The notes under the pieces were generated by a model, which saw only the letters and a program-made list of their open reading frames with translations, was not told the DNA's origin and searched no databases. 22,230 bases of DNA from an uncultured Acidaminococcus sp. (GTDB taxonomy: Bacteria > Bacillota > Negativicutes > Acidaminococcales > Acidaminococcaceae), in the NCBI GenBank assembly GCA_900538365.1, contig UPXT01000035.1, positions 1-22,230 of the forward strand, given 5' to 3'. The translations under genes and the position numbers were made by a program. Of the stretch, positions 1 to 7,746 are shown piece by piece; position 1 is the first letter of the stretch; each line of letters opens with the position of its first letter.

Positions 1-56
1 CGAGTTCCTAAAAGGCGATTTAGTTGTGGGGCACCCCAACATTTGACAAAGAACCC

Positions 57-95
57 AAAAAAAGCGCACCCTGCTCATGAAAGGGTACGCTTTTT
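57..95 (-). terminator. Intrinsic terminator of thrC
   Basis: An inverted repeat pairs AAAAAGCG-x-ACCCT with AGGGT-x-CGCTTTTT around a short loop. On the minus strand it ends in a run of seven U, just past the thrC stop. The A/T arms on both sides mean it could also stop transcription coming from the left. Bases 1-56 hold no recognisable gene. Confidence 0.8.
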
Positions 96-105
96 AGAAA
101 TTTCG

Positions 106-1608
106 TCATTCAATGGCAAGAATCTTCTTGACTTCCTTTTCCATTTCGCCCGGTGCCACGAGATCACTTTCCCGCTCCGGCAGCCCGCGCAGTTCCTTGA
201 GTCCCTGGGGGATATCGATCCGAGCCTTTTGGCTTAGTTCATCCATGGCCTCAAAAGCCGTCAGGACCTTCCCTTCATAGTCATCAGGATAAAGGGCCCG
301 CAGGACCACGTCACTGAACTTAAAGGGGCTAGCCGTTGAAAGGACAATGCCGTAGGTCTCGTCGCTGGTCATGAGGCGATATTTCTGGAGAGCCTTATAG
401 GCAACAGCCGAATGGGGATCAAGGACATAGCCATAGTTATTGAAGACATCACCGATTGTTTCCTGTGTCTCGATTTCATCGATCCAAGCTCCAAAGAAGT
501 CACTGACAACGGCATCCTGAATATCGCGTCCAATGGAATAGGTGCCTTTTTCCTGGAGGGCCTCCATCCACTCGTTGATTTTCTCGGAGTTGTGCTCTGT
601 CTTTTCATAAAGGAGCCGCTCCAAATTGCTGGAAACAAGGATATCCATGGACGGGGAAATGGTTCGATGAAACTCGCGGTTCCGGTCATAGGTTCCCGTA
701 TTGATGAAATCGGTCAGGACATTGTTGCTGTTTGACGCACAGACAAATTTTTTCACCGGCAGGCCCATGAGTTTGGCATAGTAGCCGGCAAGGATATCAC
801 CGAAGTTGCCCGTGGGAACAGAAAAGATGATTTCCGTACCATTTTGGATCCGGCCTTTTTCCACAGCATCGGCATAGGCGCTGAAGTAATAGACAATCTG
901 CGGCACCAAACGGCCCCAGTTGATGGAATTTGCAGAAGAAAAAGCACAGCCTTGTTCCTTCAGCTCAGCTGCAAGCTCTGCTTTGCCAAAAAGCAGTTTG
1001 ACCCCGGTCTGGGCATCATCAAAATTACCTTCCACCGCAACAGCATGGACATTGGCGCCCCGCTGCGTCGTCATCTGCAGACGCTGGGCATCGCTGACCC
1101 CACCCTGGGGATAAAAGACGATGACTTCTGTATCCGGCACATCACTGAATCCAGCCATGGCCGCTTTTCCCGTATCGCCGCTTGTTGCAACGAGAATCAC
1201 GCTCTTTTTCTGTTCGCCCGTCTTGCGAACGGCTTTGGTGAGGAAATGAGGCAGGATCTGGAGTGCCATATCCTTGAAGGCACTCGTCGGGCCATGCCAC
1301 AGTTCCAGGATATCTGTATCCTTTTTGAGGAGATGAAGCGGCGCTGCAAAACTGCCAAACTTTTCTTTGCTGTAAGCAGCTGAAACACATTCCCGAAGTT
1401 CCTCCTCCGAAAAATCCGTCAGGTACCGGGAAAGGATCTGTACGGCACGGTCGCCATAAGGTTTACCCTTCATGGCATCGATTTCGGCAAGGGCCACAGG
1501 CGGAAAATCCCGGGGCACAAAAAGGCCGCCGTCTTTGGCCAGCCCACTGGAAATAGCGTGGGCAGAGCTCACCATATCTGTTTTACCTCTTGTACTTACG
1601 TATAACAT
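106..1608 (-). CDS. thrC: Threonine synthase
   Basis: Converts O-phospho-L-homoserine to L-threonine with pyridoxal phosphate, the last step of threonine synthesis in the cytoplasm. The 500-residue protein is the length of the long (E. coli/yeast-like) class. It has the N-terminal stretch MLYVSTRGKT typical of that class, the PLP lysine in SAFKDMALQ (K112), and the ATSGDTGKAA loop that binds cofactor phosphate. I chose the ATG at 1608 because GGAGG lies five bases upstream; a GTG four codons earlier (1620) would overlap that ribosome site. It is transcribed alone, away from nadE, and ends at a strong terminator. No attenuator or T-box is visible in its short leader. The identification is firm from whole-length motif agreement. 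Confidence 0.96.
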   Translation of the reverse strand: MLYVSTRGKTDMVSSAHAISSGLAKDGGLFVPRDFPPVALAEIDAMKGKPYGDRAVQILSRYLTDFSEEELRECVSAAYSKEKFGSFAAPLHLLKKDTDILELWHGPTSAFKDMALQILPHFLTKAVRKTGEQKKSVILVATSGDTGKAAMAGFSDVPDTEVIVFYPQGGVSDAQRLQMTTQRGANVHAVAVEGNFDDAQTGVKLLFGKAELAAELKEQGCAFSSANSINWGRLVPQIVYYFSAYADAVEKGRIQNGTEIIFSVPTGNFGDILAGYYAKLMGLPVKKFVCASNSNNVLTDFINTGTYDRNREFHRTISPSMDILVSSNLERLLYEKTEHNSEKINEWMEALQEKGTYSIGRDIQDAVVSDFFGAWIDEIETQETIGDVFNNYGYVLDPHSAVAYKALQKYRLMTSDETYGIVLSTASPFKFSDVVLRALYPDDYEGKVLTAFEAMDELSQKARIDIPQGLKELRGLPERESDLVAPGEMEKEVKKILAIE

Positions 1609-1638
1609 AGTCCCCTCCACTTCTGCTTTCGTATTCGT

Positions 1639-1667
1639 ATCATAGCATAGTCAAATTCGATGCGCAA
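1639..1667 (-). promoter_or_regulatory. Promoter of thrC
   Basis: On the minus strand TTGCGC (-35, 1662-1667) and TATGAT (-10, 1639-1644) are 17 bases apart, and TGC precedes the -10 (extended -10). The start codon follows about 30 bases downstream. Confidence 0.6.
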
Positions 1668-1776
1668 GCATTGTGTCTTGTAAGTAAAAGGCATGATCTC
1701 TTTTGCCGCTCCAAAAGATGCCCGTACCCTCTTGGGAACCCAATGATAATGAAAGCATCATCCCCGCCTTTTTACT

Positions 1777-1804
1777 TTTAACTAGGACTTTCCTTTGCTA
1801 TAAT
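1777..1804 (+). promoter_or_regulatory. Promoter of nadE-queT
   Basis: A consensus TATAAT (1799-1804) is preceded by TGC, an extended -10. The -35 is weak; TTTAAC at 1777-1782 is the best candidate, spaced 16. The predicted leader of about 80 bases is G/C-rich before a GAGAGGAG ribosome site, and I recognise no known riboswitch in it. Confidence 0.55.
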
Positions 1805-1889
1805 GGGAAGGAACATGAAGGGAGACAGCGGGCATCCAAAAAAGCCCCCCGACCCATTGCGGCGGTCCCCCGAGAGGAGTTGACGCATT

Positions 1890-3785
1890 ATGGAAATCAA
1901 GATTGCATGCGCACAGGTGGAAGTGCGTCCCGGGCGTCCCGAGATCAACCTGCGCAAGGCCCTCGAAACGATTGAAGAGGCCAAGCGTGCCGGCATCGAT
2001 ATTCTCATCTTTCCCGAACAGCTGATCCCAGGCTACCTCTTAGGTGACCTTTGGGAACAGCGTGCTTTTTTGAGAGACTGCCGCGATTACGGGGAGGACC
2101 TCATTGCAGCCACGCAGGATATCTGCGTGATCTTTGGCAATATCGCCCTTGATGAGACGGCTGTAAATGAAGATGGCCGGCCCCGCAAGTATAATGCCGC
2201 CTTCATTGCCCAAGATGGGGCCCTCAAAAAAGGCGGTCTGTCCCAGGCTTTTATCAGCAAAACGGCCCTGCCTGATTACCGGGAATTTGATGACAGCCGG
2301 TATTTCCACAGCCTGGCAAAACTCCTGCCCCACCTGCCGGGAAAAACTCTGGAAGACCTCATCCAGCCCGTATCCGTAACCATCAGGGGAGAAGAAGTGA
2401 AGCTCGGTGTCCTTATTTGCGAGGATGGCTGGACCGAGAACTATGATTTCAATGTTCCTCAGATTCTCACTCAAAATGGGGCGCAGCTTCTCATCAATAT
2501 TTCCTGCTCGCCCTTTACCCTTCAGAAAAACCGTAAACGCGGGGAACTCTTTAAAAAACAAGCAAGGGACTGCGGCCTGCCGCTTCTTTACTGCAATAGC
2601 GTAGGCATCCAGAACAACGGGAAGAACATCTTCACCTTTGATGGCTGCAGCACGTTCTATACTAAAGAAGGAAATGTGCTTTGTGATGCGCCGTCCTTTG
2701 AAGAAGCCTTCCTTACAGGCAGCTTTGACACTGAAACAGGAGCCCTTTCCTCAGCCGGAACGGTCCATCCTATTCTGACGGAAATCGAAGAAATTTACCA
2801 ATCCCTCTATTACGGGGCCTCAAAGTTCCTGGACCAGCTGGGCATCCGCAAGATGACGATCGGCCTTTCAGGCGGGATTGATTCAGCTGTAACAGCCGCT
2901 TTTTATGTGCACATCCTGGGCCCGGAAAATGTACTTCTCCTCAACTTGCCATCACGCTTTAATTCGAGCCTGACCAAGGGCCTTGCTCAAAAGATAGCAG
3001 AAGCCCTGGGTACCCACTATGCTGTGATTCCCATTGAAGAATCCGTGTCCCTCACGGAAAAGCAGTTTCAGTCCGCAAAAATCCATGATTATGGCACGGG
3101 AAAAGACGCATCCCTTTCCGTGTCGTCCTTTGCCCTTGAAAACATCCAGGCCCGTGACCGTGGGGCCCGTGTCATTGCCGGTATGGCCTCCCTTTGGGGC
3201 GGCGGCTTTTCCTGTAACTCCAATAAATCGGAAATGACCATTGGCTACGCCACTTTTTATGGAGACATTGCTGGCGTCATGGCCCTCATTGGCGACCTCT
3301 GGAAGCACCAGGTCTATGCCCTGGGCCGCTATCTCAATGAAAAAGTCTACCACAAAGCGGTCATTCCTGATGAAGTCTTTACGATCAAACCCAGTGCCGA
3401 ACTTTCCCAGAAACAGACCGTCGGTACGGGCGGCGATCCCCTTCACTATCCCTATCACGATTATCTTTTCCGGGCCTTCGTCGAAAGCTGGGGAAAACAG
3501 GCACCGGAAGAGTTCCTTGCTTGGTATCTGGACCGCACCTTGGACGCACGCATCGGCTGTGAAGAAGGCCTTTCCCATAAGCTCTTTCCGGACGCTGCCT
3601 CCTTTATCAGCGACCTCGAACGGTGGTGGAACCTCTTTTGCGGCCTCTCCGTTGCCAAAAGGATCCAAGCCCCTCCCATCCTTTCCATTTCAAAGCGCGC
3701 CTATGGCTATGATCATAGGGAATCCCAACTTGGCCCCTATTATTCCCGCCACTATCTGGAAATGAAAGCAAAGGCCCTGTCATGA
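1890..3785 (+). CDS. nadE: Glutamine-dependent NAD+ synthetase
   Basis: Makes NAD+ from nicotinic acid adenine dinucleotide, ATP and glutamine, the last step of NAD synthesis. The 631-residue protein has the two-domain architecture of the glutamine-using class. Residues about 1-270 form a nitrilase-fold glutaminase with the Glu-Lys-Cys triad visible as E43 (FPEQ), K124 (ISKTALP) and C177 (LICEDGW). Residues about 300-631 form the synthetase, with the ATP pyrophosphatase loop LSGGIDSAV (about 326-334). The ATG at 1890 has GAGAGGAG upstream, and the protein begins at the conserved first beta strand. The stop overlaps the start of the queT-like gene in ATGA, so the two are translationally coupled. 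All key residues are present. Confidence 0.96.
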   Translation: MEIKIACAQVEVRPGRPEINLRKALETIEEAKRAGIDILIFPEQLIPGYLLGDLWEQRAFLRDCRDYGEDLIAATQDICVIFGNIALDETAVNEDGRPRKYNAAFIAQDGALKKGGLSQAFISKTALPDYREFDDSRYFHSLAKLLPHLPGKTLEDLIQPVSVTIRGEEVKLGVLICEDGWTENYDFNVPQILTQNGAQLLINISCSPFTLQKNRKRGELFKKQARDCGLPLLYCNSVGIQNNGKNIFTFDGCSTFYTKEGNVLCDAPSFEEAFLTGSFDTETGALSSAGTVHPILTEIEEIYQSLYYGASKFLDQLGIRKMTIGLSGGIDSAVTAAFYVHILGPENVLLLNLPSRFNSSLTKGLAQKIAEALGTHYAVIPIEESVSLTEKQFQSAKIHDYGTGKDASLSVSSFALENIQARDRGARVIAGMASLWGGGFSCNSNKSEMTIGYATFYGDIAGVMALIGDLWKHQVYALGRYLNEKVYHKAVIPDEVFTIKPSAELSQKQTVGTGGDPLHYPYHDYLFRAFVESWGKQAPEEFLAWYLDRTLDARIGCEEGLSHKLFPDAASFISDLERWWNLFCGLSVAKRIQAPPILSISKRAYGYDHRESQLGPYYSRHYLEMKAKALS

Positions 3786-4273
3786 TGGAAAGCCGCTTGA
3801 AAGCCTATCGCGGAGCCATGGTGGCAGCCCTCTACGCGGCCCTGACCTTGGGCCTTGCGCCCCTAAGCTACGGTGCAGTCCAGGTGCGGGTCTCAGAGTT
3901 CATGACGCTCCTTGCTTTTTATGATCAAGGCCTCATTCCAGGCCTTACTTTGGGCTGCCTCATTTCCAATGTGGGAAGTCCCTTTGGCCTCACAGACATG
4001 CTGATCGGTACTTTGGCCACCTTCCTGGGACTTTATTTCATGCGCTTTTGTAAATCCGCCTTTCTGGCAAGCCTGATGCCCGTTTTTTCCAACAGTCTTT
4101 TTATCGGGTTTGAACTCAACTACATGGCAGATCTGCCCCTTCTTCCTACCATGGGCTACATAGCCCTTGGGGAAATCATCAGCGTCACGATACTAGGGAA
4201 CCTGCTCCTTCCCTTGTTCTTAAAAAATGAGACCGTGCGAAAAATCCTGGATCTAAAACACAAGAAGCCTTGA
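3782..4273 (+). CDS. queT: QueT-family ECF transporter S component
   Basis: A membrane substrate-binding (S) subunit of an energy-coupling-factor vitamin transporter. The 163 residues form about five hydrophobic segments, beginning with AALYAALTLGLAPLSYGAVQVRVSE, the signature opening of the QueT family (predicted queuosine-precursor uptake). No EcfA, EcfA' or EcfT gene is in the window, so it probably shares an energising module encoded elsewhere. The first ATG (3782) overlaps the nadE stop; a second ATG follows immediately at 3785. The family call rests on sequence resemblance. The substrate is inferred, and coupling to nadE leaves open a pyridine-type substrate. The gene ends inside the stem of its own terminator. 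Confidence 0.85.
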   Translation: MMESRLKAYRGAMVAALYAALTLGLAPLSYGAVQVRVSEFMTLLAFYDQGLIPGLTLGCLISNVGSPFGLTDMLIGTLATFLGLYFMRFCKSAFLASLMPVFSNSLFIGFELNYMADLPLLPTMGYIALGEIISVTILGNLLLPLFLKNETVRKILDLKHKKP

Positions 4274-4303
4274 AGGTGATTCCTTCAAGGCTTCTTATTT
4301 TTT
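4262..4303 (+). terminator. Terminator of nadE-queT
   Basis: A perfect 15-base stem (4262-4276 with 4282-4296) and a five-base loop are followed by an AT-rich tail with six T. The queT stop codon lies within the left arm. It may also act weakly on fprA transcripts from the other side. Confidence 0.9.
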
Positions 4304-4349
4304 AGACAGGGCAGAAATGTTTTTCTCATGATCACTGCCTTTGGATGCT

Positions 4350-5543
4350 TTATGCGTTTAGGTCCTTTACAAAGTCCTCACCAAACTGTTCGCATGTTTC
4401 AAGCCCTTTTTCATCAGGCATCCACAGCATCTTAAGGCCTTCATTCACGACCGTGAACCCAGCTCCTATAAGGAGCTCCGAAATCTGTTTCACAGAATCG
4501 CCGCTCCAACCGTAACTGCCGAAGGCAGCCGCTTTCTTATTTTTGAACTTTAGGCCTCGGATCATTTCCATTATGCTTCCGATGGAAGAAAGGAAGCCAT
4601 AATTGATTGTTGGCGAACCAACAAGAATGGCCTTTGATTTGAAGACCTCCGTCACGATATCATTCTTATCATCCACGGCTGTATTGAAGAGTTTGACCAC
4701 AACCGCCGGATCGGCCTTCTTGATTCCTTCCGCAATCTTTTCTGCCATGCGCCGCGTCGCGTTCCACATCGTATCATAAAGGATGGTCACTTGATTTTCC
4801 TGATAAGCCTGGGCCCATTTCTGGTACGCTTTCACGATGGATAGCGGATCTTTCCGCCAAATCACACCGTGACTTGGACAAATCATGGAAACAGGAACCT
4901 TCATGGCAAGGATCTCGTCAATCTTTCTTGTCACCATGGGACTGTAGAGATTGAGGATGTTGGCGTAGTACTTCATGGCCTCGCCATAGAGGGCAGCCTG
5001 ATCGGCTTGATCATTAAAAAGATCTTCACTTGCAAAATGCTGGCCAAAGCCATCATTGGAAAAGAGGATATGCTCGCCTGTCAGATAAGTGAACATGGTA
5101 TCAGGCCAATGCAGCATGGGGGCTTCAATGAAGATGAGCTGATGGGTCCCCAGATCCAAGGTATCCCCCGTTTTTACATTGACAAAATTCCAGTCCTTAT
5201 GATAAAGACCGCGCAGGATGGCTTCTCCCTTCTTCGTGCAGTAAATCGGCGTATGGGGGATTTCCTCCATCAGGGCCGGCAGGGCACCGCTGTGATCGTT
5301 TTCATTATGATTCATGACAATATAGTCAATCTGATGAAGATCAATTTCCTTCTTTAGATTTTCAACAAACTCATCATCATAAGGTTTCCAAACCGTATCC
5401 ATGAGCACTGTTTTTTTGTCCCTGATGAGATAGGCATTATAACTGGAACCTTTTTCCGTCGAATACTCATGACCATGGAATTCATTCAGTTCCCAGTCAA
5501 CCTTCCCCACCCAAGTTACCATATCTGTAATTTTCTTAGCCAT
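4350..5543 (-). CDS. fprA: FprA-type flavodiiron protein
   Basis: Soluble enzyme that reduces O2 to water and/or NO to N2O, protecting anaerobes. The 397 residues comprise an N-terminal metallo-beta-lactamase-like diiron domain with the flavodiiron ligand motif HNENDH (H79, E81, D83, H84), later ligand candidates in APMLHWPD and SNDGFGQH, and a C-terminal flavodoxin domain for FMN starting near ILYDTMWNATRRMA. No rubredoxin domain is fused at the C terminus. The start is the ATG at 5543, which has AGGAG eight bases upstream and matches the usual MxxKITD beginning; the open frame continues upstream but without support. Transcription appears controlled through a leader with its own terminator. 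Rubrerythrin, which acts on peroxide, lies just upstream as a separate unit. Substrate preference (O2 or NO) cannot be read from the sequence. Confidence 0.95.
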   Translation of the reverse strand: MAKKITDMVTWVGKVDWELNEFHGHEYSTEKGSSYNAYLIRDKKTVLMDTVWKPYDDEFVENLKKEIDLHQIDYIVMNHNENDHSGALPALMEEIPHTPIYCTKKGEAILRGLYHKDWNFVNVKTGDTLDLGTHQLIFIEAPMLHWPDTMFTYLTGEHILFSNDGFGQHFASEDLFNDQADQAALYGEAMKYYANILNLYSPMVTRKIDEILAMKVPVSMICPSHGVIWRKDPLSIVKAYQKWAQAYQENQVTILYDTMWNATRRMAEKIAEGIKKADPAVVVKLFNTAVDDKNDIVTEVFKSKAILVGSPTINYGFLSSIGSIMEMIRGLKFKNKKAAAFGSYGWSGDSVKQISELLIGAGFTVVNEGLKMLWMPDEKGLETCEQFGEDFVKDLNA

Positions 5544-5679
5544 AATACACACTCCTTTATGATGCTGCGGATGGCTGCCTGCGGCCTTCATCATCGTAAC
5601 AAGAAGGAACCTCCGCTTGATGGATTCAGTATAATTCCCACATACAAAAAGGACTGTTGTTAAAACAACAAATGCATAA

Positions 5680-5719
5680 AAAAACAAGGAGTCCTGAAGG
5701 ATGCATCTCCAAGACTCCT
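5680..5719 (-). terminator. Intrinsic terminator inside the fprA leader
   Basis: On the minus strand AGGAGTC (5713-5719) pairs with GACTCCT (5687-5693). The loop itself holds a GATGCATC palindrome, and the stem is followed by TTGTTTTTTT. No gene ends just before it, so it works as a leader or attenuator terminator rather than an operon end. Confidence 0.75.
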
Positions 5720-5779
5720 AGGTTTGAGGGAAAGGAAGGGTTTGCCCTATGGGGCGTCCGCTTGAACCTTATATCGGAT
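5680..5779 (-). ncRNA. Candidate regulatory leader RNA of fprA
   Basis: About 100 bases lie between a consensus promoter and an intrinsic terminator that precedes fprA by about 140 bases. On the minus strand the RNA contains a small GCCC/GGGC hairpin, two C/A-rich CAAACC repeats and pyrimidine tracts, then the terminator. AAGG near the 5' end can pair with CCTT downstream. This layout suggests premature termination relieved by a signal, or a stand-alone small RNA. I tested it by eye against c-di-GMP-I, preQ1, fluoride, T-box and cobalamin patterns. Only a fragment (GGGCAAACC) resembles the c-di-GMP-I core and the rest does not follow, so the class is unknown. Confidence 0.5.
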
Positions 5780-5785
5780 AAATCC

Positions 5786-5814
5786 ATTATAAGGACCGCT
5801 CCCTTTACTGTCAA
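5786..5814 (-). promoter_or_regulatory. Perfect consensus promoter of the fprA leader
   Basis: On the minus strand TTGACA (5809-5814) and TATAAT (5786-5791) are both perfect and separated by exactly 17 bases. The predicted transcript start is near 5779, about 235 bases upstream of the fprA start codon. Confidence 0.88.
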
Positions 5815-5824
5815 CTTTATATGT

Positions 5825-5842
5825 ATATAGGTTAACATATAG
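5825..5842 (-). promoter_or_regulatory. Direct repeat upstream of the fprA promoter
   Basis: ATATAG-GTTAAC-ATATAG: two identical hexamers flank a palindromic GTTAAC, 10 bases upstream of the -35. The position suits an activator site, or it may simply be an AT-rich UP element. No regulator can be assigned. Confidence 0.3.
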
Positions 5843-5888
5843 ATAAAACAACTTCCCTGTCCTTTTTTTAAGAAAAGGACAGGGAAGC
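5840..5888 (-). terminator. Terminator of rubrerythrin
   Basis: A perfect 15-base inverted repeat (5852-5866 with 5873-5887), rich in CCCTGTCC/GGACAGGG, lies 38 bases after the rubrerythrin stop. On the minus strand it is followed by TTGTTTTATC. With no gene entering from the left, it serves the minus strand. Confidence 0.85.
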
Positions 5889-5925
5889 TGTTACCATTCA
5901 GTGCACCTGCGTAAAGTCCGATGGA

Positions 5926-6468
5926 TCAGAAGCAGTCGCAGTTAACCATGAAGAAGGATCTAGGATGAGCGCAGACCGGGCAAACCTGAGGAGCTTCTTC
6001 GGCTTCTACGATATGACCGCAGTTGGAGCAGATCCAAACGGTCTTTTCGCTGCGTTTGAACATGGTGCCGTCTTCTACCTTTTGGAGGAGGGCCTTATAG
6101 CGTTCTTCATGATGCTTTTCAATGGCACCGACAGCGCGGAATTTGAAGGCTAATTCAGGGAAACCTTCTTTTTCTGCCGTTTCAGCAAATTCCTTATACA
6201 TATCGGTCCATTCATAGTTTTCACCAGCGGCAGCATCCTTGAGGTTGGTTACCGTATCAGGAATGGAACCGCCATGAAGGGCCTTGAACCAGATCTTGGC
6301 ATGTTCTTTTTCGTTCTTGGAGGTTTCCAGGAAGTTGGCAGCGACCTTTTCGTAGCCTTCTTTCTTAGCTACACTTGCATAATACCCATACTTATTGTAG
6401 GCCTGGGATTCACCAGCAAAAGCAGCCTGAAGATTTTTTTCCGTTTGCGTACCTTTTAATTCTTTCAT
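5926..6468 (-). CDS. rbr: Rubrerythrin
   Basis: Diiron peroxidase that reduces hydrogen peroxide in anaerobes, taking electrons through its own rubredoxin-type centre. The 180 residues show an N-terminal ferritin-like four-helix domain with E20 and the E53-x-x-H56 pair (KNEKEH), a second ExxH cluster in GAIEKHHEERY, and a C-terminal rubredoxin-like domain WICSNCG...CPVCAHP with two CxxC knuckles holding one iron. The protein ends in NCDCF, with extra cysteines. The ATG at 6468 has GGAGA seven bases upstream. It is a single-gene unit with its own promoter and terminator, beside fprA, so the two form an oxygen/peroxide detoxification pair. Call is firm. Confidence 0.96.
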   Translation of the reverse strand: MKELKGTQTEKNLQAAFAGESQAYNKYGYYASVAKKEGYEKVAANFLETSKNEKEHAKIWFKALHGGSIPDTVTNLKDAAAGENYEWTDMYKEFAETAEKEGFPELAFKFRAVGAIEKHHEERYKALLQKVEDGTMFKRSEKTVWICSNCGHIVEAEEAPQVCPVCAHPRSFFMVNCDCF

Positions 6469-6521
6469 GATTATCTCTCCTTATACAGTATTTTTTATTA
6501 CCCTCTCTCGGTAACATCTAG

Positions 6522-6550
6522 AGTATACCACATATTCTAAATAATAGCAA
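6522..6550 (-). promoter_or_regulatory. Promoter of rubrerythrin
   Basis: On the minus strand TTGCTA (6545-6550) and TATACT (6522-6527) are separated by 17 bases. The spacer is AT-rich but does not match a PerR box well. Confidence 0.7.
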
Positions 6551-6552
6551 CA

Positions 6553-6579
6553 CCTTTTTAAGAATTATTTTTAAAAAGG
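6553..6579. repeat. AT-rich inverted repeat upstream of the rubrerythrin -35
   Basis: CCTTTTTAA and TTAAAAAGG form a perfect 9-base inverted repeat around a 9-base centre, two bases upstream of the -35. It could be an operator or UP-like element, or part of a terminator for the secreted-protein gene. A weaker stem (TGATGAA...TTCATCA) lies between it and that gene. Confidence 0.4.
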
Positions 6580-6632
6580 AATATAATCATGATGAATGCC
6601 GGTTCCAGCGCCATCAGCGCCTTCATCAGACC

Positions 6633-7706
6633 TTAAGATTTAGGAGATAGAAAAAGGCGAATCGGCAGATTGGAAGACCCAGGCGGAGAAAAATAGAAGG
6701 TCGCCTCCCCGTTTTCCGGGATGGTTCCAAGAACCATGGTCTCACCGTCATGGGACCAGCCAAAAGCCAGCCCATGCCCAGGGAGCTTCATTTCCTTTTT
6801 ATCCTCACCATTCATGGAAAGAAGGCCTGCGCCGGCATAAGGTCCGCCATAAGGATTGAAGCGCAGGACCGTATCCCGCTTCCCTTTGGTCGGAAGGATG
6901 ACATCATACATGACCCCATAATTGCCGTAATTGACAACTTCCTTACCTGTCGTCGCATCGGTTCCGCGCACATAGGGATTGAGGACATCATCGGCAAGTT
7001 TGATGCCCCAGGTCTCCATTTTATTGGATGGGTACGCCTCTTGAAGCCGAACATGGACATCGGACACAGGGAAGGTCCCGCGCAGGACATGACTCCCTTC
7101 ATCGGGAGGCAGGATGCCATATGCGTCAAGGGCAAGACCTAGGTCAGTCTTTACAGGAATCATCATGACCGAGACCTCTACAGGCCGCTCCGACTCCAGA
7201 TTGACGATGCCCGTCACCAGTTCTTGGGGACGGATGATGGTCGGCTTTTGAAGCCCCAGCAAATCACTCATCCGGCTTATCCTCAGGGGATTAGTTTCCT
7301 TTTGCTTGCCATAATAGCGAATCTGGGCCTCTTTGCCTGCTTCCAGCCAGTCACGGTTAGGATCTGAAATCCCATTTCTTCCCAGCTGCACGAGGGCTGG
7401 ACGAATTCCGGTCTGGCGCAGGACAATGGCAAGCCGCTTGCTGCTGTCCGTATCATTGACGTGATGGAAAAAAAGACGGAACTTGCCTTTGACCGTATCG
7501 CGGTACATGACACCGCATTTTTGAACCATTTCCGGACTATCCGAAAAAAGAAGTTTGGGGCCATCTTCGTGGATGATTACCTTTGCCTCCGTATAGCGGG
7601 GAACCCCGTCATCCCAGCGTGCATCAGCTGCCTTTCCGGTCCCGGACCAGAAGGAAAAACAGGTTAAGCCCGCAAGGAGGGTTTCCAGGAATCTCTTTGC
7701 TTTCAT
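6633..7706 (-). CDS. Uncharacterised secreted protein
   Basis: I do not recognise the family. The 357-residue product starts with a signal peptide: MKAKRF, a hydrophobic stretch to about residue 20, then a likely cut near GKAA/DA. There is no lipobox and no later membrane segment, so the mature protein of about 330 residues should be periplasmic or surface-exposed. The mature part is rich in beta-strand-like alternation (for example RPVEVSVMMIPV and KRDTVLRFNPYGG), has several Gly-Tyr and Asn-Pro-Tyr turns, a single Cys after the signal peptide, and no catalytic motif I can name. It may be a beta-sandwich surface or binding protein. The ATG at 7706 has AAGGAAGAG about 10 bases upstream, and it has its own promoter candidate. 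It stands alone between rubrerythrin and the divergent racemase gene. Confidence 0.8.
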   Translation of the reverse strand: MKAKRFLETLLAGLTCFSFWSGTGKAADARWDDGVPRYTEAKVIIHEDGPKLLFSDSPEMVQKCGVMYRDTVKGKFRLFFHHVNDTDSSKRLAIVLRQTGIRPALVQLGRNGISDPNRDWLEAGKEAQIRYYGKQKETNPLRISRMSDLLGLQKPTIIRPQELVTGIVNLESERPVEVSVMMIPVKTDLGLALDAYGILPPDEGSHVLRGTFPVSDVHVRLQEAYPSNKMETWGIKLADDVLNPYVRGTDATTGKEVVNYGNYGVMYDVILPTKGKRDTVLRFNPYGGPYAGAGLLSMNGEDKKEMKLPGHGLAFGWSHDGETMVLGTIPENGEATFYFSPPGSSNLPIRLFLSPKS

Positions 7707-7746
7707 GCGTATCTTTTCTCTTCCTTTCTATTGTGTCGTAACTTTC

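Noticed and set aside
1805..1889. preQ1 riboswitch upstream of nadE-queT
   Set aside because: QueT made this worth testing, but the GGTTC stem and A-rich tail of preQ1-I are not found.
2952..3668. A 238-codon open frame antisense to nadE
   Set aside because: It lies wholly inside nadE, which has all catalytic motifs; no promoter or ribosome site supports the reverse frame.
5680..5779. c-di-GMP-I riboswitch in the fprA leader
   Set aside because: A GGGCAAACC fragment resembles the core, but the following tetraloop stem and GGGACGCAAAGCC-type half are missing.
6522..6550. PerR operator in the rubrerythrin promoter
   Set aside because: The AT-rich spacer fits the TTATAATNATTATAA pattern poorly; half-sites do not line up.
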